This document shows, piece by piece, positions 11,235-21,815 of a stretch of 64,000 nucleotides of DNA. The DNA is from Hemicentrotus pulcherrimus (taxonomy: Eukaryota; Echinodermata; Echinoidea; Camarodonta; Strongylocentrotidae). The translations under genes and the position numbers were made by a program. The stretch is from NCBI GenBank assembly GCA_003118195.1, contig BEXV01000968.1, positions 12,033 through 76,032 of the forward strand, given 5' to 3'. The notes below the pieces were generated by a model. That model was not told the DNA's origin and made no database searches. It saw nothing but the letters and a program-made list of their open reading frames with translations. Each line of letters opens with the position of its first letter. Position 1 is the stretch's first letter.

Positions 11235-11306
11235 ATTCAACCCCTAGACCTACTAAGACGAATTATTCAAGAAAACTACTTTACCATAGCGCCTCCATAT
11301 TACATG
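11235..11306 (+). CDS. Candidate 72-bp internal exon
   Basis: Flanked by gtctctatatag and ATG|GTAAAG, both good splice signals. Two frames are open across it: phase 0-0 (IQPLDLLRRIIQENYFTIAP) and phase 2-1 (STPRPTKTNYSRKLLYHSAS). The second would fit the exon chain 7502/10219/15097, the first would not. No family recognised in either. Confidence 0.33.
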
Positions 11307-11558
11307 GTAAAGACGAGTTTTATTCCTAGGGAATAGAGAACTATGGATTGAGAGAGGTAGAAAGAAACTCTCCAATTAAATCTGTGTTTCCAACGTAATT
11401 TTTCTAAAAAACGAAAAGCAGCATGACTATCATAGCTTTGCATATACGTACGATGCACGATCTTTTAGGCCACAGGAGACACTCCACTACTAAAACAAAA
11501 GAAATGCGTAGGCGATCGCTACGAACAGAAATAAACCTCTTATATTCATGGTATTACA

Positions 11559-11819
11559 TCAAGTTACGGGATTGGTTGGGGCTAGTATGATCTTTCTGGC
11601 GGACATCGTTCTGGTTGCGTAATTACTGTGGCTCTTTGTCATGACTGATTTCACGTAGCGCTGTAATTTGACAATCAAATCTACAGGTCGTTCATAAAGA
11701 ATGAATGTGAAAAGGGTATTTGTGTCCGGAAACCCCAGATATCGGCAGCACTCGTGTTTTTTCTCCTCTATTCCCTTATGCTTCATACGCAGGTTTTGAT
11801 AGATGGGTCTTGGAACTGG
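11559..11819 (-). CDS. Open frame of about 87 codons, unassigned
   Basis: Minus-strand frame from a TAG near 11822 to the TGA at 11559. An internal ATG gives 75 residues including KKHECCRYLGFPDTNTLFTF and YERPVDLIVKLQRYVKS. Composition is protein-like, but neither a convincing acceptor nor a poly-A signal accompanies it. It may be a single small exon or chance. Confidence 0.2.
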   Translation of the reverse strand, partial: PVPRPIYQNLRMKHKGIEEKKHECCRYLGFPDTNTLFTFILYERPVDLIVKLQRYVKSVMTKSHSNYATRTMSARKIILAPTNPVT

Positions 11820-12179
11820 CTATTACCGGTCATGTTGTCTCGATAGAGCCCTGGGCATTCCCAGGCCTCGTGATACGCATCTAGATCACAACGGCTAAAG
11901 ATAGTTGGACGCGCTTGACTCAAATGAAACATCCCTTGCGTTGGGAAAGTAGAGAAAAGTCATGATGGGACTTTCCCGAAATTTCTAATAGCTGTGAGGC
12001 AAATATTGCAAATAATTTCGTTTATGCCGAAAGGGACCGTGACGATAATCATCAAATCCCTTGTTTTGAAGATTTTAAATTCTTTTCGAAATTTGGTAAT
12101 TCTATATAAGAGATAGTTATACCACCTGTGGCTACTTTCAATTCCACATGCCCCATAGCTCGTTGGACAGGCCTAAGGC

Positions 12180-12202
12180 CGTTTTCAACCATGTTGAAAA
12201 CG
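12180..12202. repeat. 10-bp stem hairpin
   Basis: CGTTTTCAAC, three bases, then GTTGAAAACG: a perfect 10-bp inverted repeat with a 3-nt loop. Confidence 0.7.
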
Positions 12203-12278
12203 ATCCCGGATCCACCACCATTAATTCATTTTCAACGAAATGGCAATTATATTGGAAACGGAAAACTTAACATCATCT

Positions 12279-12530
12279 TAATTGAATTGAATTTTGAATT
12301 GATCTTTATTTATACACGGTTAAAAAAGCCCAAACAGTTACAAGACTGATTTCCATTGGGGCCGTGTGAAACAATATAAATACATCGAATTAACATAAAA
12401 TGATAATGGTACATCAAATGACAAAAAACACACAAGAAATAATCAAGATAAATATCTAAAAAGGTAACGATAGAATAGTACTGCCAAAAAATATATGCAT
12501 ATGAATAACAATAATCATGAGTGTCCAAAC
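12279..12530 (-). mobile_element. 3' tail of an L2/CR1-type LINE (minus orientation)
   Basis: Read on the minus strand, this ends with a short TTTGGGCTTTTTT segment, then GTGTATAAATAAAG and then an (ATTCAA)n-like tail. That layout (untranslated 3' end, AATAAA, then a short simple repeat instead of poly-A) is typical of L2/CR1-clade LINEs. No reverse-transcriptase sequence is present upstream of it, so it would be a severely 5'-truncated copy. Family assignment is from the layout only. Confidence 0.45.
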
Positions 12531-13278
12531 AAGACTACTATGTATATACTTCAAATTAAAATAGGTAATACGAATTGTTACTACTGATTTAGGTTGTAAA
12601 TAATCATAGAAATACTGATAACGTTATCTTTAACACACTCCTCTCATATCGCAATTGTTAACCTGGTCATCAGGAAACGGGAGAGAAGACAGATGTACTT
12701 TGGAAATTTTGATTCTGGAAATGGTGGGATGTTCATGTGATTAAAAACAATAGATCTTTGTTCGAATCAAACATTCAGCGATTGAACATTGCGAGGGGTA
12801 AATAGAAGTTTTGATCGAGTGCACGTGTGCAATCACCAATTCTAATGGATTTTCACCATTCTGTGTACAAAGAGAAGAGCTATTTTATTTGTTTCAATAC
12901 TTCCAAGATAAGCCATATTACTTCCCAAGAAGGTATATATTTCAATGAAATATCTCTGAGAAAACATTATCCACCCATTTAGAAAGAAAGACAAATAATG
13001 TAGGTATTTGTCGCTAGAGAATTCGACAGAGGAATACAGTGACGGAATTCCAAAAAGTCCTGAACCTTTCAAATGGCGGATTCCGCTCCGCAGACGGAGC
13101 ACGAAAGCCGTAACGCCGACAGCACAAATCAATTCCGACAATATAAGAATTTATGTAAATCTCAATCGCCTGTTTCTCCTATTCCAAAGCTTTCGCACCT
13201 CTTCGAGGGGTGCGATTTTAACGGGTGATTTCCGCGCCACATCTCTAGGATTACCTCACTGCAACTCTCTGGTTTCAG

Positions 13279-13423
13279 ACCGGACCTGTCAGATATTGGA
13301 AATGGGATCAATAGTCGATGTGGCGAGGATTACCTGACCAAGCCCAAAGCTAGAGTCAAGGTCACACATGCCCTCTTTCATGTATTAAAGTGTAGTGAAC
13401 CTTTAAAAGGATACCAAGAATGA
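13279..13423 (+). CDS. Candidate terminal exon
   Basis: Entered after a pyrimidine-rich acceptor (ctctctggtttcag) with 1 base, open for 47 codons to a TGA. The translation includes PDLSDIGNGINSRCGEDYLT and KPKARVKVTHALFHVLKC. A possible donor, GTCAAG|GTCACA, lies inside. Just upstream, 13018-13228 is open in two other frames, one starting ATGGCGGATTCC at 13073, so the whole 400 bp is coding-like but the correct frame is unclear. The 50-bp gap between the segments is too short for a normal intron. Confidence 0.28.
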
Positions 13424-13993
13424 TATCGGGATGGGGATATAAGAGCGAAGGCAAAAACCAGGACGTGGGACTGTCACTACGTTGTCACCGTTATTACAAA
13501 CATGTTTCACCAGTATTGGATTTCATGAAATACTTTAATGATTACTATTGAAGACAAAGAGAATTATTAGCAAGGACTTATAAACTAAGATAAACTTAGT
13601 TCTAAAGTCTATGATACATGTTTATTCACGTTAGACTATTAACTAAAAAGACATTTCAACTAAGTTTTTAATCAATCATTCGAGTTTTGTAAAATGAAGA
13701 CTACAAAAAACTTTTACAATTTTATATCTGTCTTTATGATTTCCTCGAAATATCGAGTCTCTTTGAGATCGTAAAGTCTGCGGTTGGGTCTAAACACATT
13801 ATGATATTAGCCTTCAATTTCGACATGACTCATAATGTCTTAACGATAGCAACAAACCCCATAGAAATCTAACATAAAAATCTTTAAAAAATTCGGAGAA
13901 AGAAAAATTAAGAGGTATTAAAATGACCCAATATATATTACCATAAGAGTTTTTCCCCACATAAAATTGTGAAAGGAGGGTGGGGGGGGGGGG

Positions 13994-14794
13994 NNNNNNN
14001 NNNNNNNNNNNNNNNNNNNNNNNNNNNNNNNNNNNNNNNNNNNNNNNNNNNNNNNNNNNNNNNNNNNNNNNNNNNNNNNNNNNNNNNNNNNNNNNNNNNN
14101 NNNNNNNNNNNNNNNNNNNNNNNNNNNNNNNNNNNNNNNNNNNNNNNNNNNNNNNNNNNNNNNNNNNNNNNNNNNNNNNNNNNNNNNNNNNNNNNNNNNN
14201 NNNNNNNNNNNNNNNNNNNNNNNNNNNNNNNNNNNNNNNNNNNNNNNNNNNNNNNNNNNNNNNNNNNNNNNNNNNNNNNNNNNNNNNNNNNNNNNNNNNN
14301 NNNNNNNNNNNNNNNNNNNNNNNNNNNNNNNNNNNNNNNNNNNNNNNNNNNNNNNNNNNNNNNNNNNNNNNNNNNNNNNNNNNNNNNNNNNNNNNNNNNN
14401 NNNNNNNNNNNNNNNNNNNNNNNNNNNNNNNNNNNNNNNNNNNNNNNNNNNNNNNNNNNNNNNNNNNNNNNNNNNNNNNNNNNNNNNNNNNNNNNNNNNN
14501 NNNNNNNNNNNNNNNNNNNNNNNNNNNNNNNNNNNNNNNNNNNNNNNNNNNNNNNNNNNNNNNNNNNNNNNNNNNNNNNNNNNNNNNNNNNNNNNNNNNN
14601 NNNNNNNNNNNNNNNNNNNNNNNNNNNNNNNNNNNNNNNNNNNNNNNNNNNNNNNNNNNNNNNNNNNNNNNNNNNNNNNNNNNNNNNNNNNNNNNNNNNN
14701 NNNNNNNNNNNNNNNNNNNNNNNNNNNNNNNNNNNNNNNNNNNNNNNNNNNNNNNNNNNNNNNNNNNNNNNNNNNNNNNNNNNNNNNNNNNNNN
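13994..14794. other. Assembly gap, 801 N, poly-G on both sides
   Basis: Unresolved bases flanked by G runs at about 13982-13993 and 14795-14806. Confidence 0.99.
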
Positions 14795-15004
14795 GGGGGG
14801 GGGGGGTGATTGGTACAGTTTAAAGCTAGCGTAAGGGTTATACCGTCCAGCGCTATATACGAGTATATATTGAATATACAATTAACATCTATTGCTTATT
14901 CAAGAGTAAATGGTCTGGAATAACGATAGCATGGTCGATTTGCAATATGACAAATGGCGCGTGTGACCTGCATAAATGTCCATCTTTAAATCTTACCTGA
15001 CGTG

Positions 15005-15024
15005 AGTCACGTGACATGCTGTGT
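15005..15024. promoter_or_regulatory. E-box palindrome (GTCACGTGAC)
   Basis: TGAGTCACGTGACA contains a CACGTG core within a longer palindrome, next to a TGAGTCA AP-1-like word. It lies about 80 bp upstream of the exon at 15097. Function is unproven. Confidence 0.3.
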
Positions 15025-15096
15025 GAAGGGCCAAGCTTAAATTCAATGCATAACGATTGCAGTGGTCTATTACCTAGAGTAGGTTTTAACTTTCAG

Positions 15097-15242
15097 AGAG
15101 ATTATTTGGAGGCCGGGAAAGTGGAGGAGAAATTGGCGGGAAGCATACACAAGTAGCCGCCAAGAGCACGTACGAAGTGGCGGGAGATGACATGCTTTTT
15201 TCTCCCCTGGACAGACGTCCTGTGAAAAGTGGTTTTCTGTGA
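15097..15242 (+). CDS. Candidate terminal exon of the 7.5-15 kb plus chain
   Basis: Entered after gttttaactttcag, a very good acceptor, with 2 bases; open for 47 codons to TGA at 15240. The product contains FGGRESGGEIGGKHTQVAAK and ends SPLDRRPVKSGFL. Two bases in means the previous exon must leave one, as the candidates at 7502 and 10219 do. The Gly/Ser-rich start and charged end suggest a cytoplasmic tail, but no family is recognised. A minus-strand frame of 61 codons overlaps and is the likely shadow. The nearest AATAAA (about 15655) is some 410 bp downstream. Confidence 0.38.
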
Positions 15243-15249
15243 TTTAAAA

Positions 15250-16430
15250 AAAAATCTCATGATCACAACTCTCTTAACAATATTCATTTATTACATCATT
15301 CATTCGGTAATTCAGTTCAAGAAGTAACATTGTATTTGTATTATCGATGCAGAAACATTTACTAAACGATGATATATAATAATGTGTTATACATCATATA
15401 AATGAATTGTTATGAAACGTAATTTTGCTCATATAAGAGACAACATAATGAACTTCTGACGCTTATACAAAACAGGAAGAAAAATCAACATTGTGTCACT
15501 TTCTTGCATTGCCTGCTTATTAATTTCGTTTCTAATATTTCATAACTAATCTCATTTATCTAATTGTTTGTTTTTCTTAATTAATTTAATCAACCATATT
15601 AATGAGAACTGATTCATGACCAAGCTGAATCATGTCTTGTACATATTTTGTGACAATAAATAGAAAAATGACATTAACGACGATTTGGAGTAGAACTGTC
15701 ATGCCTACACTAATTTATTAAAGGATTACAATATAGCATTCAATTTTCACAGTATGCATTTCTTTAATTAACGATAGATGCATTCTTTCATCCAGTCAAA
15801 CATGATTATTTTTGGTAATTCCCTTTAAACGATGGTATTCGAAGACCCTGATTCAGTAATACAGCGAATAATTCTGGTTTCGATTAGAAAATTTTGTCAC
15901 TGTGGGCTGCAGCTATGGAATTAGTCGTGGGTATTAAGCCGAAATCATACGAAAACCGACTAGACGCATAAAACAATAATAGTCTTGATGACTGATAATG
16001 TAAGTGCAATGAACTGTTCTTTTTGTATAGTAGAAAAATGTTAATGTTCATAATATAAATACAGAAACGCGGAAAGACGTAAACGACAGTGGATAAAGGA
16101 GGGAAATTATATTGAAACGCCATACGACCAAAAATAATTTTGTTATTAAATAAGTGCCAATGTTGTTACATTTTGTCTTTATTCAAGTATACATGAAAAC
16201 GAGTAAAGGTGCGTCAGGTTATCTGGCAAAGGAAATAGCAATGACCTTTGACTTTGATCAGAAAATAATCATTAATAATGTTTAAGAGGAATTTTAATCA
16301 ACAGCTGGATAGCATAATGCTCCATGAACTATCGACATGCACCTCTCACCCGTAACGATAGCAGGCAGCGGTCAAATTCAAGATACAATGACAGCACTTA
16401 GGTAAGGGGGAAGCTATCTACTAAGATCTC
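15250..16430. other. No gene seen; AT-rich DNA
   Basis: AT-rich sequence with random short frames. Nothing repetitive noted. Confidence 0.45.
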
Positions 16431-16489
16431 CTCACAGCTAAATATAAGAAAGAGGATGGAGGGAAAGACGATGAAAAAAGTCGGTGACA

Positions 16490-16634
16490 ACTATGAGAGA
16501 GAGAGAGAAAGAAAAAAGAGAGATAAGATAGATAGAGAGTGGGAGAGCGAGAGAGAGAGAAATAGAGAAGAGAAAATATAGGAAGAAATAAATAGAGAGA
16601 AAAATAGGAGAGAAATAGTAATATAAATATGAAT

Positions 16635-16669
<35 letters not shown>

Positions 16670-16795
16670 CAGCAGCTAGGTGATGAAAAGGGAAGAGACA
16701 GAACAGAGAGCAAGAGAGAGAGAGATAGTGACTTAAGGAGGAGGTAAAAATAGAGAGAGAGAGAGAGAGAGAGAGAGGAAGAGAGGGAGACGGAC
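16490..16795. repeat. GA-rich tract
   Basis: Repeated GAGAGA and AGAGAA blocks with two pure (GA)n cores near 16640 and 16755. The two minus-strand frames over 100 codons here are artefacts. Confidence 0.9.
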
Positions 16796-16930
16796 GAAGG
16801 AGCGAAGCCATTAAAGGTGAAGAAGAGTAGATAAGTATCTCTCAAGGAGTATTCTCGTGTTTCAATGGTCGGGGTGACTGAACGATCTTACACCTTTGGT
16901 TACAGGGACAGGTTCCTGATAAAAAAGAAG

Positions 16931-17160
16931 AAGGGATATCTGCCTTCAGCGGGGTTGAGATGAAGTACAAAGGGAATACAACGAAATGCAGATGCTGATA
17001 TAATGATGGTGGTGGTGGTGGTAGGTGAGACGGGGATGATGAGGATGGTGGTGGAAAAGGTATATCTTCCTTCATCGGGGTCAAGATGTATTTCAAAGGA
17101 GAAGATGACGATGGTGATGTAATGGCGGTGGAGGTGGTGTTGGCGGGGGTGATGATGTGA
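16931..17160. repeat. Two-copy 126-bp tandem repeat with GGT/GAT runs
   Basis: The block starting ATCTGCCTTCAGCGGGGTTG (about 16938) recurs at an offset of 126 bp as ATCTTCCTTCATCGGGGTCA. Both copies continue into a (GGT)n/(GAT)n run. 126 is divisible by 3, so a minus-strand frame (84 codons) reads the same repeat twice, but its Pro/Ser runs look like repeat translation. Confidence 0.75.
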
Positions 17161-17384
17161 AATACTCTCGTTCCGAAAAAAATAATGTCATCATAAGTGT
17201 AATTAAAACGTCATCTTCAATGACAAAATGAGAAACAATGACCTTTTAAATGCTATTATGGTGGTGAATGATACCTTTCGGTGCCAATGACAAAAACAAA
17301 ACTGGAAGTGTACGATGTGATAATCATAAAAAGAGAAATATAATTGCATCTAGGTGCTCTGTCGTAGGCTTTAATGCTATAGAC

Positions 17385-17440
17385 AGAGAGAGAGGGGGGG
17401 GGAGAAAGAGAGAGAGGAAAAGAGAGGGAGAGAGAGAGAT
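17385..17440. repeat. (GA)n tract
   Basis: GA-rich run following a short poly-G. Confidence 0.9.
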
Positions 17441-17739
17441 GAAGAAGTGAATTAAACGACCCTAACACTGTGACATACATTCCCTCTACTCTATTTTCTC
17501 TCGCAATTTACCCATTTAGTAATACGATTTGCCCCTATGAAACCAGTGACCTCCCCCACCCCCAAAAAACATCCACGCTTTACATCATGGGTTAGCTACG
17601 TATATTTTTTTAATGACTTCCGTGTTACTATCATTGTAATGAGTTGCTCAAATCATCACCGAAGCCAAATTATTTTCAAGGAGAGAGCATTGATGGCGCT
17701 GACAATGACTTTTGTGGTAATGGTTACATTGTAACAACT

Positions 17740-18800
17740 CATGCGAACTAAACAACAATCATTGTGATGAATACAGGATACCAAGAAAATTCTCTTTGTT
17801 GATCGTTTCGTGACAATGACAGTCAGGGTTGAGACATAATGTCAACGGCGGTTTAATTACTGAATGCTAACATAGATCAAGGTTGCTTGCTTCAGGTTTC
17901 TCATTTGCCTCATAATTATGTGTATTTAATAATACATTAAACTAATACTACGTCGGAGATGGAAGCCGTTGTAACAATTTAATGAATTTGATTAGTTTGT
18001 TGTTCAATCGATTATAAAAGGGTTACAGTGATGTACACAGCGTAGAGTTAAGTTCAATTCAAATAGAGCATAAACACTTTCAATATCGAATAGATCCACG
18101 TCATATTACATGTAGATCGATCACTATGAATGACATTAAAACCGCGTAAAACCGGAAGCTCATTATATGTGACGTGGAAAGATTTCCCCGTTAATCAATA
18201 ATATGATGTTAAGGGTGTACAGGTTGTTAGATTGAAACAATATGGTGATCAAAACTTCAATTTAAATAGTAATGCGATCTTTCTTCAAACACCTTAAATG
18301 AAAAATATTTAAAAAAAACAATATAACACGTGGGTGATGAATGTATGTTTTTACCCAAATATTATTTAGTTATTAGTGTTTTGTCTACCCCCAGCGGAGG
18401 AAATAGAAAGGTAGCAAATCTAAAATAAAAAGGCTAACACTTATTTTATTCAATGAGAGCTAAATTTAAATAAGCAAAATAAAACAGCGCTAAAAATATT
18501 TTACTTTTATAACATAATAGCCTTGTCAATGCATGGTTATTGAACTACCAAAAAGCTTGTTAAAAATGATTTGATTAGTCTAGTTTGATCTCGAATAAGA
18601 TCTTCGGGTCGAACAGTACTGGATTCCTGGACTGCCTTGAAAGAAAATACTTTTGTATGAATGGTATCAAGATTTCATTTTGTATGATTGTAGGAGATTT
18701 TATCTTGATGAATACGAATCTAAATGTATGTTGACAACTGTGAGTGGAGAACTGGGGTAATAGCCAGACATTTCTCCCCTGCTTCCACCCCTTACCCTTT
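17740..18800. other. No gene seen; AT-rich DNA
   Basis: No supported frame, repeat or signal. Confidence 0.45.
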
Positions 18801-18804
18801 CCAG

Positions 18805-18826
18805 CTAATGGCAGCCAAGTCTAGAG
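18805..18826 (+). CDS. Candidate 22-nt microexon
   Basis: Preceded by over 30 bases of pyrimidine-rich DNA ending ccctttccag and followed by AGAG|GTATAC. Only one frame is open (LMAAKSR, phase 0 in, 1 out). Both splice signals are near-ideal for such a short segment. With no identified neighbours it remains a splice-signal observation. Confidence 0.25.
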
Positions 18827-19169
18827 GTATACTGTTTTTTTTAATAGTTCGACCAAAACAAAACAAAAACAATACAAAATATTAGAAAAACAAAAACAAA
18901 ACATAAAGCCTAGTTCATACACTTCATGACAAAGTCTGTTTATCTATTGATAAGCATCTTCTTTATTTATTTGATTTATGCTATGGCTCTGCCTATTAAC
19001 AATATATCTTGATATCACTTTTTTCGCTAATGCCCGCAAAACATGATATTAAAACCAAATTTGCTCGTGGTTCATCGTCTCACTGGACATGCTTTACCTC
19101 TCAAAAATCAAATGTATTCACCCTCGCCTTCAAGATAAAATCGACGCTACATGGATTGAGAGGTAGAAA

Positions 19170-19221
19170 GATGGGGAGGGGGAGAGAGAGAGATGGGGGT
19201 GGGAGAGAGAGAGAGAGAGGG
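19170..19221. repeat. (GA)n tract
   Basis: GA-rich run just 5' of the open frame at 19236. Confidence 0.9.
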
Positions 19222-19235
19222 TTTAATGGGTGGAG

Positions 19236-19463
19236 ATGACATCCAAGTCTGCTGATGGATCACCCATTCCAGGGGTAAACGATTACTATTATGATGCCAT
19301 GTATACAGCCATTAGTATCGGTGCTTTTCATTGTAGAACGCACGAGCGTGAAGATGAAGTAGATGATGAGAAACGATACAGCTCTGATCTAGATCCTCCT
19401 GCTCATCTTAAGCCACCATCTCGTGTGTCTCCTAAACGGTGGAAACATCCATTAAGGGCTTAA
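19236..19463 (+). CDS. 75-codon ORF followed by AATAAA
   Basis: Begins ATGACATCC in a fair start context (G at -3) or, if spliced, just after the GA tract. The product contains GSPIPGVNDYYYDAMYTAIS and an acidic stretch (EREDEVDDEKRYSSD), ending basic. Codon use is even, unlike the flanking DNA. AATAAA lies at 19557-19562, 94 bp after the stop, which supports a 3' gene end. The upstream GA tract is purine-rich, so a normal acceptor is lacking. No family recognised. Confidence 0.3.
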   Translation: MTSKSADGSPIPGVNDYYYDAMYTAISIGAFHCRTHEREDEVDDEKRYSSDLDPPAHLKPPSRVSPKRWKHPLRA

Positions 19464-19631
19464 TGTTATGGGTGCTTACTACAGATTATATAGTGGGATG
19501 TAAAGACCATTCCTATTTTTAGTATGGAATCGTTAAGCTGTTCGTGTGAAATGACAAATAAAGCTTACAGAAAATGCTCGCATGTTGCACAATTTGCATT
19601 CATTTTTGTCCTTCATTAAAGACCGAGTCAG

Positions 19632-19755
19632 TCATTGGTGCAGTGCGACGGAAATAAGATGAGACTTTAAAGCGGGTTCCATAAAGACGAACCACTTTTT
19701 TTCTTCAACCTCCAAAGAATCCAACGAAAGACAAAGGAATTTTAATGCAGTTATC
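19632..19755 (-). CDS. Candidate minus-strand terminal exon
   Basis: Entered after gttgcattgcttttag, an excellent acceptor, with 1 base; open for 40 codons to TGA. The translation includes ALKFLCLSLDSLEVEEKKWF and ends SHLISVALHQ. An internal TTTGGAG|GTTGAA could serve as a donor instead. No AATAAA follows on the minus strand. It would converge with the plus-strand ORF at 19236-19463. Confidence 0.28.
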
Positions 19756-20170
19756 CTAAAAGCAATGCAACATTTGAAATTAAATCGAATATAACCAGAC
19801 AAAATTGAAGTGATTAAAGCAAGAGAACTGCGCATAGAAATAGCGAGGAATACGAATGCTTTTAACAATCATTACAATAACTGAAAGTAACATCCTCGCA
19901 CAACACATCCTGTCTTAGTATTATTACCATAATTCTCGATGTATGCTTGAATTAACAGACAAACAAGAATGAAAGTACAGCATAGAAATGTAGATATTAA
20001 GTCGCTAATCATTTCATGTTTCACAGCACTCTTTTAGTATTACACACGACCCTTGACGTAAATCTATCCAACCAAATAAATAACGTACATAAGTTGTTTC
20101 TACTGAAAAAAGTAGATAATAAGGAACAACTGCTAGTTACGCTTGAATGGAAATAGCAGAAGCACATAAC

Positions 20171-20187
20171 TGACGTCAATGCACGTG
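20171..20187. promoter_or_regulatory. CRE plus E-box (TGACGTCA ... CACGTG)
   Basis: A perfect cAMP-response element, TGACGTCA, sits 4 bp before a CACGTG E-box. No start codon or promoter elements were tied to it. Confidence 0.3.
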
Positions 20188-20539
20188 TTTGTTTTGCCTA
20201 CATTGAAGAGGAGGAAGGAGAAGGGGTGAAAAGGTGAGGGGCCATTTTGTTCATCAGCGCCATTAGACATCATCCACATAAGGAACATGAAAACGCAAAC
20301 AAATCATAGAATCTCATTCGGAAGTTATTCTGGCCAGTAGTACAGGAAGCAGAATATAAACAAAAATAACGATTTTCTACGTGATATAGATATATGATAT
20401 ATGTATATCCCATTGTATTTGGTATTATATGGGTTTCGAGTGTACACATGATTTATTTAAGCATTCACAACCCCATACACATACAGAAGACGTGGTCTAT
20501 GGAGATCTAGAGCGGATCATGGTTACAGGTGCAAGATCG

Positions 20540-20800
20540 CTAACTTAAAGAAATTGTTGAGTTTTGGTAAAGCTGACAAATAATTTGTGAATTTTCTCGT
20601 TCGATGTCAAGTTTGAAAAATATCATAGTAGAAATGTCAATCTTAAACAGGTGGTGAGTGATTTTGTCTTCAAATATGCCTTTATTTGCAATATGGAGTG
20701 AAGTGATCGGACTAAATTTGCATGCCACTTGTTTGTGAATATGTAGTCCCATATAGCCATTTTTTTCCGCGCAGTGCATGCGATTTTCAGCAAGACATTT
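20540..20800 (-). CDS. 87-codon open frame, unassigned
   Basis: Minus frame open from about 20800 to a TAG at 20540, with ATG giving 79 residues (contains NGYMGLHIHKQVACKFSPIT and ISTMIFFKLDIERENSQIIC). Composition is plausible for protein, but there is no splice or poly-A signal. No family recognised. Confidence 0.22.
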   Translation of the reverse strand, partial: KCLAENRMHCAEKNGYMGLHIHKQVACKFSPITSLHIANKGIFEDKITHHLFKIDISTMIFFKLDIERENSQIICQLYQNSTISLS

Positions 20801-21049
20801 TGATTATCTAACATTACTTGTAAATTGATACTTATGTCCTACATAATACCCTTTACCAAGTACTTCTATATCATTTTTCACTGCATGACCGGTATGACTC
20901 TATATTTACTTTCCTATTTCACTTTACCTTTAAAACCAGACTGTATACATCGCACTCTTTCTGCGGATGATGTGGTTAGAGTAGATACCCCTCTCCTACC
21001 GGCACATTGAACCCCTAGATGCATAATACATCCGTAATAATGCGAGGCT

Positions 21050-21470
21050 TCAGTAAGAGCGTTAGAAACCCAGGTTACACCGACAAGACCGATTATGTTC
21101 GAGAACGACAATCGTAATATTTTGTCTGTTTTAGACCGCTTTGAAATAGGTAAGGTGGCGTGACTGATACACCACGCAAACGGACCATACCGAAACGGAA
21201 AACCGCGCGCACACACGCACACACACACACGCACACACGCTCACGCATACACATACGCACACAATTATTATTACCGGGAATCGCTTAGCTTTTGTGGATA
21301 TTGGTCGGTTTGGAATCGGTCGGCGGTTTGACAGCGGTCTCAGTAAGCACACTATACCTCAGTAAAACCGATTGGTCTGACACTAGACCGTCAACAGACC
21401 GAACATTAATAGCATTACCACGAAAATCTAAGGATTTTGTCCGTCATTGGTCGGTTCAGGATTGATGTGT
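21050..21470. repeat. Three-copy degenerate tandem repeat (~145 bp) with GGTCGGT motif
   Basis: The core TTTTGT(G/C)..., followed by GGTCGGTT or a variant, recurs at about 21120, 21290 and 21435, spacings 170 and 145 bp. An AATC block 10-15 bp upstream of each core is also shared, as is a CAGTAAG block before copies 1 and 3. The longer first interval contains an inserted CA-rich microsatellite (21205-21265). The ACCGA/TCGGT words appear in both orientations. Confidence 0.55.
21205..21265. repeat. (CA)n with CG interruptions
   Basis: Imperfect CACACG/CACGCA run. Confidence 0.95.
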
Positions 21471-21777
21471 TATACTCTTAGGTAATTTTGTGTCTATCCA
21501 CAATCGAGCAAAACAAGCCGCGACTGCATCGGCAGATAAAGTTTTCCATGTTAGAAAAGAAAATAATCTGTCGTCTTTTGAAAGGTTGAAAATAATGTGA
21601 TCTTTGCTATTTTATGTTGTATACATATATCTCAGCTTTATATCTATATGTTTTTAAAGGAAGAGATAGAGTCATGCGTAGTTCCCACATGTGTTTATAC
21701 GTGGAACCTAGGGTAGAATGATTCGGAGGAAGGCAAAGCAACAATTAACAAATAAAAACAAAAAAGGGAGACAAGAG

Positions 21778-21779
21778 AC

Positions 21780-21812
<33 letters not shown>

Positions 21813-21815
21813 NAA
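21778..21815. repeat. (GA)n with a single N at 21813
   Basis: GA run ending at an unresolved base. Confidence 0.95.

Noticed and set aside
13814..14881. ORFs of 284-355 codons
   Set aside because: They run through 801 unresolved bases.
16438..17096. Minus ORFs of 84-135 codons
   Set aside because: GA-rich and GGT-repeat artefacts.
20935..21009. Possible tRNA-derived SINE or terminal exon (GATGATGTGGTTAGAGT resembles an A box)
   Set aside because: No matching B box at the right spacing and no tRNA fold; the short coding reading is also unsupported beyond one acceptor.
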